Source: Aquamicrobium zhengzhouense (GTDB lineage Bacteria; Pseudomonadota; Alphaproteobacteria; Rhizobiales; Rhizobiaceae). Taken from it: a stretch of DNA of 64,000 nucleotides. The notes beneath the pieces were generated by a model. That model did no database searches. It was not told where the DNA came from and worked only from the letters and a program-made list of their open reading frames with translations. Below, piece after piece: positions 19,494 through 27,926 of this stretch. Each line of letters starts with the position of its first letter. The first letter of the stretch is position 1. Location: positions 302,707 to 366,706 of the forward strand of contig NZ_JADGMQ010000001.1 of the NCBI RefSeq assembly GCF_016124105.1, given 5' to 3'. Both the position numbers and the translations under genes were made by a program.

Positions 19494-20255
19494 TTGACCT
19501 GCCTGCCATCGCAGCCGACGCCCAAAAAGCTAGGATTGGTGATTGATCTCGATGTTTGCGTCGGATGCCACGCCTGCGTCGTTTCCTGCAAGGAGTGGAA
19601 TACCGGCGGCTATGGTGCTGCCCTGTCAGATCAGGAGCCGTATGGCGCGGAGGTTTCCGGCACGTTCCTGAACCGGATTCATTCCTTCGAAGTTATTCCA
19701 GATGGCGGCGAAGTCGCTGCCGAGAAGGGCCATGCCCGCCTTGTCCACTTCCCGAAATCATGTCTGCATTGCGAAAATGCGCCCTGCGTGACCGTTTGTC
19801 CCACCGGTGCCTCGTATAAGCGCGCTGATGATGGGATCGTCCTCGTAGACGAGGATATGTGCATAGGCTGCGGTCTCTGTGCCTGGGCATGTCCTTATGG
19901 TGCCCGTGAGATGGACGTCTCCGCGGGTGTAATGAAGAAGTGCACCCTTTGCGTCGACCGGATCTATAACGAGACGCTCGAAGAAGAGGATCGTGTTCCT
20001 TCCTGCGTCCGAACATGCCCGACAAATGCACGGCATTTCGGTGATCTTGCCGATCCGACCTCGGCTGTTTCGATCATGGTCGCCGAGCGTGGCGGATACG
20101 ATCTCATGCCCGAACAGCAAACTCTGCCCGTCAACAAGTACCTGCCGCCCCGGCCCAAGACCCGGCTGGAAGATGTCGCACCGCTGGCTGCTGCCGACAC
20201 CGCCGGAGCGAAGGGCTTCTTCGCATGGGTCGATGCCGTGCTGGAGCGTTTTTGA
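19494..20255 (+). CDS. soeB: Four-cluster ferredoxin subunit, SoeB-like (TTG start)
   Basis: About 253 residues. I chose the TTG at 19494 because GGAGG at 19481-19485 is well spaced for it; a TTG at 19479 is the only alternative upstream. Four cysteine groups are visible: CVGCHACVVSC, CLHCENAPCVTVCP, CIGCGLCAWACPYGAR and CTLCVDR with CVRTCP. These are the ligands of four Fe4S4 clusters that pass electrons from the molybdenum subunit to the membrane anchor. It sits 37 bases after soeA and four before soeC. Confidence 0.8.
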   Translation: MTCLPSQPTPKKLGLVIDLDVCVGCHACVVSCKEWNTGGYGAALSDQEPYGAEVSGTFLNRIHSFEVIPDGGEVAAEKGHARLVHFPKSCLHCENAPCVTVCPTGASYKRADDGIVLVDEDMCIGCGLCAWACPYGAREMDVSAGVMKKCTLCVDRIYNETLEEEDRVPSCVRTCPTNARHFGDLADPTSAVSIMVAERGGYDLMPEQQTLPVNKYLPPRPKTRLEDVAPLAAADTAGAKGFFAWVDAVLERF

Positions 20256-20258
20256 TCC

Positions 20259-21173
20259 ATGCATCCTGCTTACTCGATCATCTTTTTCACGACAGCATCT
20301 GGTTTGGGCTACGGGCTCGCAGCGGTTCTCGGCCTCGGCTTTCTCGACCCGTCATCGATGTGGGTGCGGTTTGCCCACATCGTCGCGCTAGGGCTCATAT
20401 CGGCGGGGTTGTTGTCGTCGACGCTCCACCTCGGCAACCCGCAACGCGCGTGGCGCGCGCTGACGCAGTGGCGCTCAAGCTGGCTTTCGCGCGAGGGCGT
20501 GCTCTCGCTGGCAACGTTCGTGCCACTGTGCATCTCTGCGTGGTTCGCCTTGTTCGAAGGCCGCCACCTGCCACTCGTTGGCCTCTTGGGGGCTATAGGT
20601 TGTGTCGTGACCGTATATTGCACCTCGATGATCTACGCCTCGCTCCGTGCGGTGCAGGCCTGGAACACGCAGCTGACCCCAGCGTGCTACCTGCTATATG
20701 CGGGTGCAAGCGGGAGCCTGCTTGGCGCCTTCTTCGCTGCGGGCGCAGGGCAGAGTGCGGTCGTTCTGACCGGGCTGTCGCTGGTGCTCTTCACAGCTGC
20801 ATGGGCGACGAAGCTTGTCTGGCGTTTGCGTCTCAGGGAGAAACAGATCTCAACGCCAGAGAGCGCTACAGGGCTAGGGGCTATCGGCACGGTGCGCCTC
20901 TTCGAGCGCCCTCATACCAACGAAAATTATCTGACCCGCGAAATGGGGTATCGCGTAGCGCGCAAGCATGCGGACAAGCTGTTTGCCATTGCGCTGATTG
21001 CTGGAGGGCTCGTTCCGCTTGCGCTTCTGTTTCTGTCACCGGTGCTGGGGCACACGCAGGCAGCGATCGCGCTGGGGCTGGCGGTCGTTCTACACACCTT
21101 TGGCATGCTGGTGGAGCGCTGGCTTTTCTTCGCGGAAGCGCGCCACGCAGTGATGAACTACTACGGCCGATAG
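20259..21173 (+). CDS. soeC: Membrane anchor subunit, SoeC/DmsC-like
   Basis: The 304-residue, strongly hydrophobic protein has about eight membrane spans. It begins MHPAYSIIFFTTASGLGYGL and has SSTLHLGNPQRAWRALTQWR, typical of DmsC/SoeC quinone-reducing anchors. It should hold the SoeAB complex on the cytoplasmic face and deliver electrons to the quinone pool. It starts three bases after soeB and converges with lpxXL, leaving only two bases between them and no terminator. Confidence 0.78.
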   Translation: MHPAYSIIFFTTASGLGYGLAAVLGLGFLDPSSMWVRFAHIVALGLISAGLLSSTLHLGNPQRAWRALTQWRSSWLSREGVLSLATFVPLCISAWFALFEGRHLPLVGLLGAIGCVVTVYCTSMIYASLRAVQAWNTQLTPACYLLYAGASGSLLGAFFAAGAGQSAVVLTGLSLVLFTAAWATKLVWRLRLREKQISTPESATGLGAIGTVRLFERPHTNENYLTREMGYRVARKHADKLFAIALIAGGLVPLALLFLSPVLGHTQAAIALGLAVVLHTFGMLVERWLFFAEARHAVMNYYGR

Positions 21174-21175
21174 GG

Positions 21176-22123
21176 CTATTTGATTTCCCAGCGCTTGTGG
21201 AACCACATCCACTGGCCGGGATCTTCACGCACCCAACCCTCAACGATGTCGTTGAGCAACTGGGTGGTCGCGGGCACGTCCACGACGCCCTTTTCGTTGC
21301 GGGGCAGGACGAGCTTTTCCTGCACTTCCAAGCGGTATCGATTACCAGGCAAACGAACCGACCGCGCAGGATAGACATCGCAATCATATTGGCGAGCGAG
21401 CTTTCCAATGAGAGGACTCGTCAGGCACTTGCGCCCGAAAAACGTCGTCGGGACACCGCGGGAAAACTTCTGATCGACCAGCGCGCCGATATTGCCATCT
21501 CGCTCGAGGACACGGGCCAGGGTAAACGCAGCGCCAGCACGGGACGCAACCATGTCACCCATATGCGTGGCGCGCGTAGCAAACAAATATTTTGCGATAA
21601 AGGGATTGTTCGGCGCACGAAACAGGACCGAGATCGGCAGGTCGTATGCAGCCGCTGCAATGGGCAGAAGCTCGAAATTTCCCATATGCGCCGTAAAGAC
21701 GATGTGCGGACGATCGCTTTGTTCACGGATGCGCAGGAAGATTTCGTCGCCGATCACCTCGACGCGCCCTGGCTTGTCGGAGCCCGGGACATAATCAAAG
21801 AGCTGATCGATGAAGATGTATTCGCCGAACAAGCGGGCCATATGGCCCCACATGTCGAGCGCCAGTTCCTCGACTTCCGCCTCTGTCTTTTCCGGGTAGG
21901 CCTGCCGGATGTTGTCGAGCGTGATCTGGTGGCGCTTCGTCTTCGGGCCGATCCAGCGCGCAGCTCGCTCGGCGAAGGAGAGTGCCTTTTCTGCCGGGAG
22001 CAGCCGAAGCGTATAGAGAACTCCGCGTGCGAGTTGTGCGACCAGCCAGTATTTGGTGGTTTTAACCGCGCGCAATGTCCGTGCAATGGTGGGCCGCAGG
22101 AGCGGCGCAAGGCCGCCCGACAT
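21176..22123 (-). CDS. lpxXL: Lipid A very-long-chain acyltransferase LpxXL
   Basis: The 315-residue protein is a member of the LpxL/HtrB family. It has the HX4D-type motif HMGNFELLPIAAAAYDLPIS near residue 145, preceded by DRPHIVFTA, and RAPNNPFIAKYL, with an N-terminal membrane-proximal segment. In rhizobia LpxXL moves the 27-hydroxyoctacosanoyl chain from AcpXL to lipid A at the inner membrane. It is last in the acpXL cluster, and its ATG overlaps the adh stop by one base. Confidence 0.9.
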   Translation of the reverse strand: MSGGLAPLLRPTIARTLRAVKTTKYWLVAQLARGVLYTLRLLPAEKALSFAERAARWIGPKTKRHQITLDNIRQAYPEKTEAEVEELALDMWGHMARLFGEYIFIDQLFDYVPGSDKPGRVEVIGDEIFLRIREQSDRPHIVFTAHMGNFELLPIAAAAYDLPISVLFRAPNNPFIAKYLFATRATHMGDMVASRAGAAFTLARVLERDGNIGALVDQKFSRGVPTTFFGRKCLTSPLIGKLARQYDCDVYPARSVRLPGNRYRLEVQEKLVLPRNEKGVVDVPATTQLLNDIVEGWVREDPGQWMWFHKRWEIK

Positions 22124-23151
22124 CAGGCGACCCGCAGGATGATCTTGCCGAATACGTCCCGGCCTTCCATGCGCTCGAGCGCGAGGCCGATATCATCAAA
22201 CGTGACTTCGGTATCGATGACCGGCTTCACAATACCGGATGCCATTTTCTGCATCGCGTCAGCCATGTTTTCCATCCGGCAGCCAAATGAACCCAGCAAC
22301 TTCAATTGCTGTTGGAAGAGCTGCATCAAATTGATTTGAGTCGAAACGCCGGAAGTCGATCCGCAAGTGACCAACCGGCCGCCACGCTTGAGCGACAGCA
22401 TGGACCCGGCCCAAGTGTCTGCACCGACGTGCTCGAAGACGACGTCGACACCCTTTTTCTTGGTGAGTTTGCGCACGACGCCTTCAAATCGGTCTTCACG
22501 GTAGTTGATGACGTGGTCTGCGCCAAGGGCCTTGGCCTTCTCGATCTTTTCATTCGAGCCGACGGTCGTGATAACGGTGCAACCCATCCGCTTTGCAAGC
22601 TGGATCGCCGCAGATCCGATACCGGAGCCACCAGCGTGAACCAGAATTGTCTCTCCAGGCTGTAGCTTGGCGTTGTCGAAAAGCATGTGTTCGACGGTTC
22701 CGAATGTCACCGGAGCAACAGCGGCACCGATCTCATCCACGCCGGGAGGCGCAACAACAAGAAGGCGGGCAGGCAAATTGACCAGTTCCTGCGCGAAGCC
22801 GTCGAGGTGAAAACCGTGAACGCCACCAACGTGCTCGCAAAGATTGTCACGCTTCTCGCGGCAGGCGCGGCAATGGCCACAGGTGCGCGCACCGTAGATC
22901 GAGACAAGCTGACCGGGCAGGAGGTTGGAGACGCCATCGCCGACTGTCTCCACAACCCCCGACGCCTCTGCTCCGACGACGAGCGGCATTTTGCGCTTGG
23001 CGAATGCCATGCCGCGCCAGCCCCAGACGTCGATATGGTTCAAGGCGACAGCCTTGATCCGGACCGTTACCTCGCCGCGAGATGGCGGCGGCGGTGGGGG
23101 CAGATCGACGGCTTCGAGACGCCGGTCCTCAACGAGTTGCAATGCGCGCAT
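22123..23151 (-). CDS. Zinc-type medium-chain dehydrogenase of the acpXL cluster
   Basis: About 342 residues from the ATG at 23151 (MRALQLVEDRRLEAVDLPPP), with GAGGA before it. An upstream ATG at 23166 would add five residues. The GroES-like domain holds a structural zinc site with four cysteines in CGHCRACREKRDNLC near 92-106. The Rossmann domain has HAGGSGIGSAAIQLAKRMGC. Annotated as alcohol dehydrogenase in rhizobia, it could supply the enoyl-reduction step of C28 acyl elongation. That role is inferred from its place between fabF1 and lpxXL. Confidence 0.82.
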   Translation of the reverse strand: MRALQLVEDRRLEAVDLPPPPPPSRGEVTVRIKAVALNHIDVWGWRGMAFAKRKMPLVVGAEASGVVETVGDGVSNLLPGQLVSIYGARTCGHCRACREKRDNLCEHVGGVHGFHLDGFAQELVNLPARLLVVAPPGVDEIGAAVAPVTFGTVEHMLFDNAKLQPGETILVHAGGSGIGSAAIQLAKRMGCTVITTVGSNEKIEKAKALGADHVINYREDRFEGVVRKLTKKKGVDVVFEHVGADTWAGSMLSLKRGGRLVTCGSTSGVSTQINLMQLFQQQLKLLGSFGCRMENMADAMQKMASGIVKPVIDTEVTFDDIGLALERMEGRDVFGKIILRVA

Positions 23152-23281
23152 GTTTTTCGTCCTCATGCATCTCCGGCAACAGCTGATGGTACAGCATCCG
23201 GAAGTGCGAAAATCAACGGCTGGAGCGGGTTCGGGCGCCGGTTCGAGGCGATAACGCTGCAGCCGGGGTGATTGTCAGGGC

Positions 23282-24556
23282 CTAGCCGGGTTCGCGGGCC
23301 ATGACAAGGCAGGCATTTTGGCCACCGAACCCGAACGAGTTCGACAGAACCGAGCGAACATCCGCTTCCCGCTTCACATTTGGCACGACATCGAGCTCGA
23401 TTGCAGGATCAGGATTGTCGTAGTTGATGGTCGGCGGAATAACGCTATTCATCATGGTGAGCACTGAGAACACCGCCTCGACAGCCCCAGCTGCCGACAG
23501 CGTGTGCCCGATCATCGACTTGTTGGAAGAGATCGGCAGCTTCTTCATCCGCTCACCGAACACGGTCGACAAAGACAGATGCTCCATCTTGTCATTTTCC
23601 GGTGTGGAAGTGCCGTGAGCGTTGATGTAGTCGATCTCGTCAGCTGACATGCCAGCGTCGGACAGGGCCGCATTGATGGTGGCGATCGCCGGCGACGCGT
23701 CCGGCTTGGAGCGTGTGCGATGGAAGTCGTCGGCCTTTTCGCCGCAGCCTGCCATGATCGCGAGAACCTTTGCTCCGCGGGCAAGCGCGCTCTCCAGAGA
23801 TTCGAGAACGAGCGCAGCGGAACCTTCCGCCAGCACAAAGCCATCCCGATCTTTGGAGAATGGCTTGGAAGCCTTCTCAGGATGTTCGTTCTGCGTCGAG
23901 AGTGCCGAGAGGAGCGCAAAGCGGATCAGCGCTTCAGCGGTTGCCGAGCCATCGGCTCCAATTGAAAGCGCGCGATCGGCTTCACCTCGGCGGATAGCCT
24001 CGACACCCAGCTGGATTGCTGTGGCGCCGGATGCGCAAGCAGTCGAAAGCGTGATCGGCATGCCGCGCGTCCCGAAGCGATCGGAAAGGCGGTCAGCGAT
24101 GGCACCGAACTGCGTGCTCTCGAAGGTTTCGTTCCGCAGGACGTCACGTGCGACCGCGAGCAGGCGCTCGTATGCAGGTAGATTGAGGTCCGCGTTGTTG
24201 TAAAGGGAGAAGCGGTCGCGCCAGTCAAGCTCTACCGGAGGAGAAGCCAGAAACAGAGGGCCGCCAAAGTTATCAGTAGAAAGACCAGATCTGGAGACGG
24301 CCTCGAGAGCTGAGAGTTCCGCCAGTTCGTAAGTCAGGGCGCTGGCGCCCTTGTCGCTTGATGGCAAGAAGTCGACCGTGCCGCAGATCGTGGTGTTGAG
24401 GTGATCGGTCGGAAAGCGTGTGATCGGATGGATCCCGGAGCGACCGGCTGTCAGGGCGGACCAATTGTCTTCGACGCCCTGGCCGAGCGAGGTGACGACG
24501 CCGATGCCGGTGATGGCGACGATCGGGCGCCCGAAATGGTCAGTTGTCTTGGTCAT
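23282..24556 (-). CDS. fabF1XL: Beta-ketoacyl-ACP synthase, catalytic (FabF1XL)
   Basis: The 424-residue thiolase-fold condensing enzyme has an intact triad. The nucleophilic cysteine lies in TLSTACASGATAIQLGVEAI near 174, the first histidine in YINAHGTSTPENDKME near 312, and the second in KSMIGHTLSAAGAVEAV near 350. It extends acyl chains on AcpXL toward the very-long-chain hydroxy acid. Its first four bases overlap the fabF2 end (ATGA), so the two ketosynthases are translated together. Confidence 0.9.
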   Translation of the reverse strand: MTKTTDHFGRPIVAITGIGVVTSLGQGVEDNWSALTAGRSGIHPITRFPTDHLNTTICGTVDFLPSSDKGASALTYELAELSALEAVSRSGLSTDNFGGPLFLASPPVELDWRDRFSLYNNADLNLPAYERLLAVARDVLRNETFESTQFGAIADRLSDRFGTRGMPITLSTACASGATAIQLGVEAIRRGEADRALSIGADGSATAEALIRFALLSALSTQNEHPEKASKPFSKDRDGFVLAEGSAALVLESLESALARGAKVLAIMAGCGEKADDFHRTRSKPDASPAIATINAALSDAGMSADEIDYINAHGTSTPENDKMEHLSLSTVFGERMKKLPISSNKSMIGHTLSAAGAVEAVFSVLTMMNSVIPPTINYDNPDPAIELDVVPNVKREADVRSVLSNSFGFGGQNACLVMAREPG

Positions 24557-25755
24557 CGCGCCGTCTCCTGAGCCGCAACGATGAGGGCGGCTCCCTCGAA
24601 ACGATGGTAACCGATGGCTGTTGCCAACGAAGCTTTTGGCGCGTCTTCAAGCGTGGGCTCGTTCTCGCTGTCGAAGGCGGGGTAGGGCGCACCGTTCTTT
24701 ACGGCAAGCGCAGCCAAGGCCACCGCAAAGGGGAACTGCGCCTCGCGCATATGCCCGGTAAGCGAAGAAAAACCGCGCAGGGCAAAGTCACCGGCTGCCT
24801 GGAGAGCGCGTCGCTCCGCTCCCGTAGCCGTGTGGGCACCGGATGCGCCCGAGATTGCCATCAGCTTTCCATCCGGCAGCTTGAAATTTCTTAGCAGGCC
24901 GGAAATAGCCTGATCCAGATTTCCTTCGGCGCGACGGGCACGGCCTGACGCGACGTCCTGGATGACTGCGTAGATCTTTGCACCACGGGCCTCGGCATGA
25001 GCGCGGGATTCCAGAATCAGGAACGCGGCGCCAGAGCCGGAAATGATGCCACCACCGTCATTCGCCGCGCGCGACCATACCGACTTCCAGCGTTTGCGAT
25101 GGAGGAAGCCGCCCAATTCATAGGTCAGCAGCATGTCGGGGTGTTCGGTCTGGAAAGCGCCGCCAACCAGCGCGTGTGTGGACTGACCGGAGCGAATACG
25201 CGCGGCCGCTGTCTCTACTGCGGCGACGCCAGCACCTTCCTCGCCCATGAAGGTGCGGGAGGAGCCGGTCACCTTGTGCACGATGGAGATGTTGCCGGCG
25301 AGCAGGTTCGAGAGTTGAGCAAGAAAGAGCGTCGGGCGCAGTTCGGTGGTGAGCTTTTCGTTGAGGAGAACGTCACGATCATTACGTGCGCGACCCGCAT
25401 CGAGAATGCTCTGGTCGACCGTTTCGTCGCGTTCGCCACCACCTGCAGCAACAATCATGTCCATTGTCGCGCAAAGAGCTTCATCACCCTTCATCCCGGC
25501 GTCATCGAGGGCCAGTCCAGCCGTATAGGTGCCCAGCCGCTGCCAGGTCTCCATCTGCCGCTGGTCACCACGCTTCGGAATTTGCTGCCCCCAATCGATA
25601 GGGGGCAGAGGATGAATGGTGTAGGGCGCAAAGCGCTCGGCGTCGATCCGAGGCGCGTGCCCCGGAGCCGAAAGTACCTGCCAATGGTTATCTGCCCCTT
25701 CGCCAAGGGACGAAACCAACCCGATGCCGGTGATGACGACGTCGCGCTCACTCAT
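24553..25755 (-). CDS. fabF2XL: Ketosynthase-like protein lacking the catalytic cysteine (FabF2XL)
   Basis: The 400-residue protein has the ketosynthase fold (MSERDVVITGIGLVSSLGEG at the N-terminus). Where FabF1 has TACASG this protein reads GEEGAG, placing Glu at the nucleophile position. The first active-site histidine region is SGASGAHTATGAE in place of NAHGTST, so that histidine is also lost. The final GH (SLTGHMREAQ) is kept. This is the pattern of chain-length-factor subunits. The four-base overlap with fabF1 suggests a heterodimer. It follows acpXL by 26 bases. Confidence 0.85.
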   Translation of the reverse strand: MSERDVVITGIGLVSSLGEGADNHWQVLSAPGHAPRIDAERFAPYTIHPLPPIDWGQQIPKRGDQRQMETWQRLGTYTAGLALDDAGMKGDEALCATMDMIVAAGGGERDETVDQSILDAGRARNDRDVLLNEKLTTELRPTLFLAQLSNLLAGNISIVHKVTGSSRTFMGEEGAGVAAVETAAARIRSGQSTHALVGGAFQTEHPDMLLTYELGGFLHRKRWKSVWSRAANDGGGIISGSGAAFLILESRAHAEARGAKIYAVIQDVASGRARRAEGNLDQAISGLLRNFKLPDGKLMAISGASGAHTATGAERRALQAAGDFALRGFSSLTGHMREAQFPFAVALAALAVKNGAPYPAFDSENEPTLEDAPKASLATAIGYHRFEGAALIVAAQETAR

Positions 25756-25781
25756 GCCGAACTCTTTCGCCGTATTGCTTC

Positions 25782-26063
25782 TTAGGCGTTCTTCGCTGCG
25801 ACCAGCTCGTCGATCTTGGCGCAGAGGTTCTCCATGACGAAATACTCCTCGGTCGAGGCCTTTCCGTCATTCACTTCCTGCGTCCACTTCTCGAGCGGGA
25901 TCTTGATTCCGAAGTCTTTGTCGATCGCGAAGACGATGTCGAGGAAGTCCAGGCTGTCGATGCCCAGATCGTCAATCGTGTGGCTCTTCGGCGTGATCGT
26001 ATCGCGATCAATCTCGCTGGTTTCCGCGATGATGTCGGCGACCTTGTCGAATGTCGATGTCAC
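25782..26063 (-). CDS. acpXL: Acyl carrier protein for very-long-chain fatty acids AcpXL (GTG start)
   Basis: 93 residues from the GTG at 26063, preceded by GAGGGA with good spacing. The ATG at 26081 overlaps that ribosome site and would add six residues not found in rhizobial AcpXL. The phosphopantetheine serine is S37 in [12 protein letters not shown]. The protein carries the growing C28 hydroxyacyl chain destined for lipid A. It is the first gene of the - strand cluster acpXL-fabF2-fabF1-adh-lpxXL. Confidence 0.93.
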   Translation of the reverse strand: MTSTFDKVADIIAETSEIDRDTITPKSHTIDDLGIDSLDFLDIVFAIDKDFGIKIPLEKWTQEVNDGKASTEEYFVMENLCAKIDELVAAKNA

Positions 26064-26204
26064 TGTAGTTCCCTCTGACAACCGGGGCTGAACAAAATTG
26101 TATCGCGGCTGTCTAATCCGTTTTGTATGGCAGGGAAAGGGCGAGGGGGGAAAATTGCCGTCCTGCCCCCCGCTGGTTCGAGTTAGTAAATGGCCCCGCA
26201 GCCG

Positions 26205-26765
26205 CTAGTTGAAGACAATTCGGCCTGTGGATCTAAGCGTATCGCCGTCAGGCACGACTATGATCGCCTCGGCCTCGCGAGGCTTGATCCCCGTCCACGC
26301 CGTCACGTTTTCCCGATGCGTCACAAGAAGGAGATTGCCTGAACCTGAATATTCTCGAATCAGTTTTAGAACTTCGTCATGTGCAGCTTCATCTGCTTCT
26401 GGATCTGTCCCGAGGGGATCCAGGGCGGCAAGTTCGATAATCTCCCCCGTACCGAATGCGAGTTGAACGGTATCCAAGGCCCGGCAGTACCGGCTGGAAT
26501 ATATCTGTTCGACCGGCTCTGATCGGGCAGCGATCAGCGCCCCGATCTTGCGTGCCTGTTGGCGTCCGCGTTCGGACAAATTGCGTTGCGTACGGCAATT
26601 GCCGATCTCGAAATTGGCGGGTTCACCCGTGCCTGGTGCGTTGGCGTGAACAAGAAGAACGACCTGCCCGCCATTGCGAAGCAGCGCCCAACCCGCCTCC
26701 GTTGCGGCGGCTGGGATTGCGGTTAAGACAAATAGTGTAATGGAAATTATTGCTGAAAGTCGCAT
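26205..26765 (-). CDS. Periplasmic histidine-phosphatase-like protein with altered catalytic motif
   Basis: The 186-residue protein begins with a Sec signal peptide (MRLSAIISITLFVLTAIPAAA). The body matches the exported branch of the histidine phosphatase superfamily. It has NLSERGRQQARKIGALIAAR, the second arginine region YSSRYCRALDTVQLAFG and the second histidine in LLLVTHRENVTAWTG. The first catalytic motif, normally RHG or RHA, reads VHANAPG (codon GTT for the expected arginine). Catalytic activity is therefore doubtful. It is divergent from the AEC transporter. Confidence 0.75.
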   Translation of the reverse strand: MRLSAIISITLFVLTAIPAAATEAGWALLRNGGQVVLLVHANAPGTGEPANFEIGNCRTQRNLSERGRQQARKIGALIAARSEPVEQIYSSRYCRALDTVQLAFGTGEIIELAALDPLGTDPEADEAAHDEVLKLIREYSGSGNLLLVTHRENVTAWTGIKPREAEAIIVVPDGDTLRSTGRIVFN

Positions 26766-26886
26766 CCCGGATCCTGTTTAGAGGTACATATAGGGACGCA
26801 AACAGAGAGCGAAAGGCAAGCTCGCTCGGCGCAACGACGCTGATTGCATTCTTGCTGCGCAAAGAAGGCTGGGGTAGGCGCGGTTT

Positions 26887-27834
26887 ATGTTAGAACTGGC
26901 TGAGATAATCGCGTTCGTCTTTGGCATCGTCGCGCTGGGGTATATTGCAGGCTGGACTGGTCTGTTGCGACTGACAACGGGCGATGCGCTGACGGAGTTC
27001 GCGGTCGCGGTCGCTTTGCCGGCCCTTCTATTCCGCACCATGATCAGTATCGATTTGAAGGGCGCAATGCCCTGGGCGATCTGGGGCGCCTATTTTTCGG
27101 TGATCCCGATTATCTGGATCATGGGTCATCTGACGATCACCCGCTTCTTTGGCAGAGAGCGTCCCGTAGGCGTCGTTGGCGGCATCGCATCGTCTTTCTC
27201 GAACATGCTATTGCTCGGATTTCCGCTTCTTACCAACGTGTATGGCCAGGCGGGCCTTGATGTTCTTTCCCTGCTAATCTCGATTCATCTGCCAATCATG
27301 CTCGCGGCGTCGATCATCACGTTCGAATGGGCGCGGGGCGGAGACGTGGCCAGCATTTCCGCGGCTGGGATCGCCAGAGAGTTTTTTCGCAAATTGCTGT
27401 CGAATCCGCTGATCATTGGAATTTTGTGCGGAATTGCGTGGCGTGCAAGCGGGCTACCTCTGCCTTCGCTCGGAACGAGGTTTGTCGATGCTTTCGCCGG
27501 AATCGCAGGAACAATAGCCCTGTTCGGGATGGGGATGGGGCTGCGCAAATACGGTGTGGGAGGGAACGTGAAGCCGGCCCTCGCGACGGCTGCGCTGAAG
27601 TTGATCGCCATGCCTGCGCTGGCGCTGGGGACAGCGTGGCTCGCAGGACTGCCTCCGGTAACCGCGCAGGTGGTGGTGATCGTGGCTGCCATGCCAACTG
27701 GAGTAAACCCGTATCTGATCGCGTCCCGGTTCGGCGCGGGGCAGATGCTGGCTTCGAACACGATGACGATTTCTACGGTTGGAGCGGTTGCCACCACGAT
27801 TTTTTGGTTGGCTGTGGCACAAGCAGTTTTCTGA
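26887..27834 (+). CDS. AEC family membrane transporter
   Basis: The 315-residue protein has about ten hydrophobic spans in two halves, typical of the auxin efflux carrier family. Features include LTEFAVAVALPALLFRTMIS in the first half and AAMPTGVNPYLIASRFGAGQ in the second, the conserved proline-containing crossover helix. Family members export or import small organic acids or auxin-like molecules by secondary transport. The substrate is unknown. Confidence 0.85.
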   Translation: MLELAEIIAFVFGIVALGYIAGWTGLLRLTTGDALTEFAVAVALPALLFRTMISIDLKGAMPWAIWGAYFSVIPIIWIMGHLTITRFFGRERPVGVVGGIASSFSNMLLLGFPLLTNVYGQAGLDVLSLLISIHLPIMLAASIITFEWARGGDVASISAAGIAREFFRKLLSNPLIIGILCGIAWRASGLPLPSLGTRFVDAFAGIAGTIALFGMGMGLRKYGVGGNVKPALATAALKLIAMPALALGTAWLAGLPPVTAQVVVIVAAMPTGVNPYLIASRFGAGQMLASNTMTISTVGAVATTIFWLAVAQAVF

Positions 27835-27926
27835 CGAACCTGCTTGGCTTGTTGCGTTCGCGTCCTATTGTACGCTCCATCGCGATACATAGCCGGGTGT
27901 CATGCGCCCGATGACAGGAGGAAGCT

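Noticed and set aside
20225-22339. 704-codon frame on the + strand running through soeC and antisense to lpxXL
   Set aside because: It shares soeC in another frame and has no family features; soeC and lpxXL fully explain the region.
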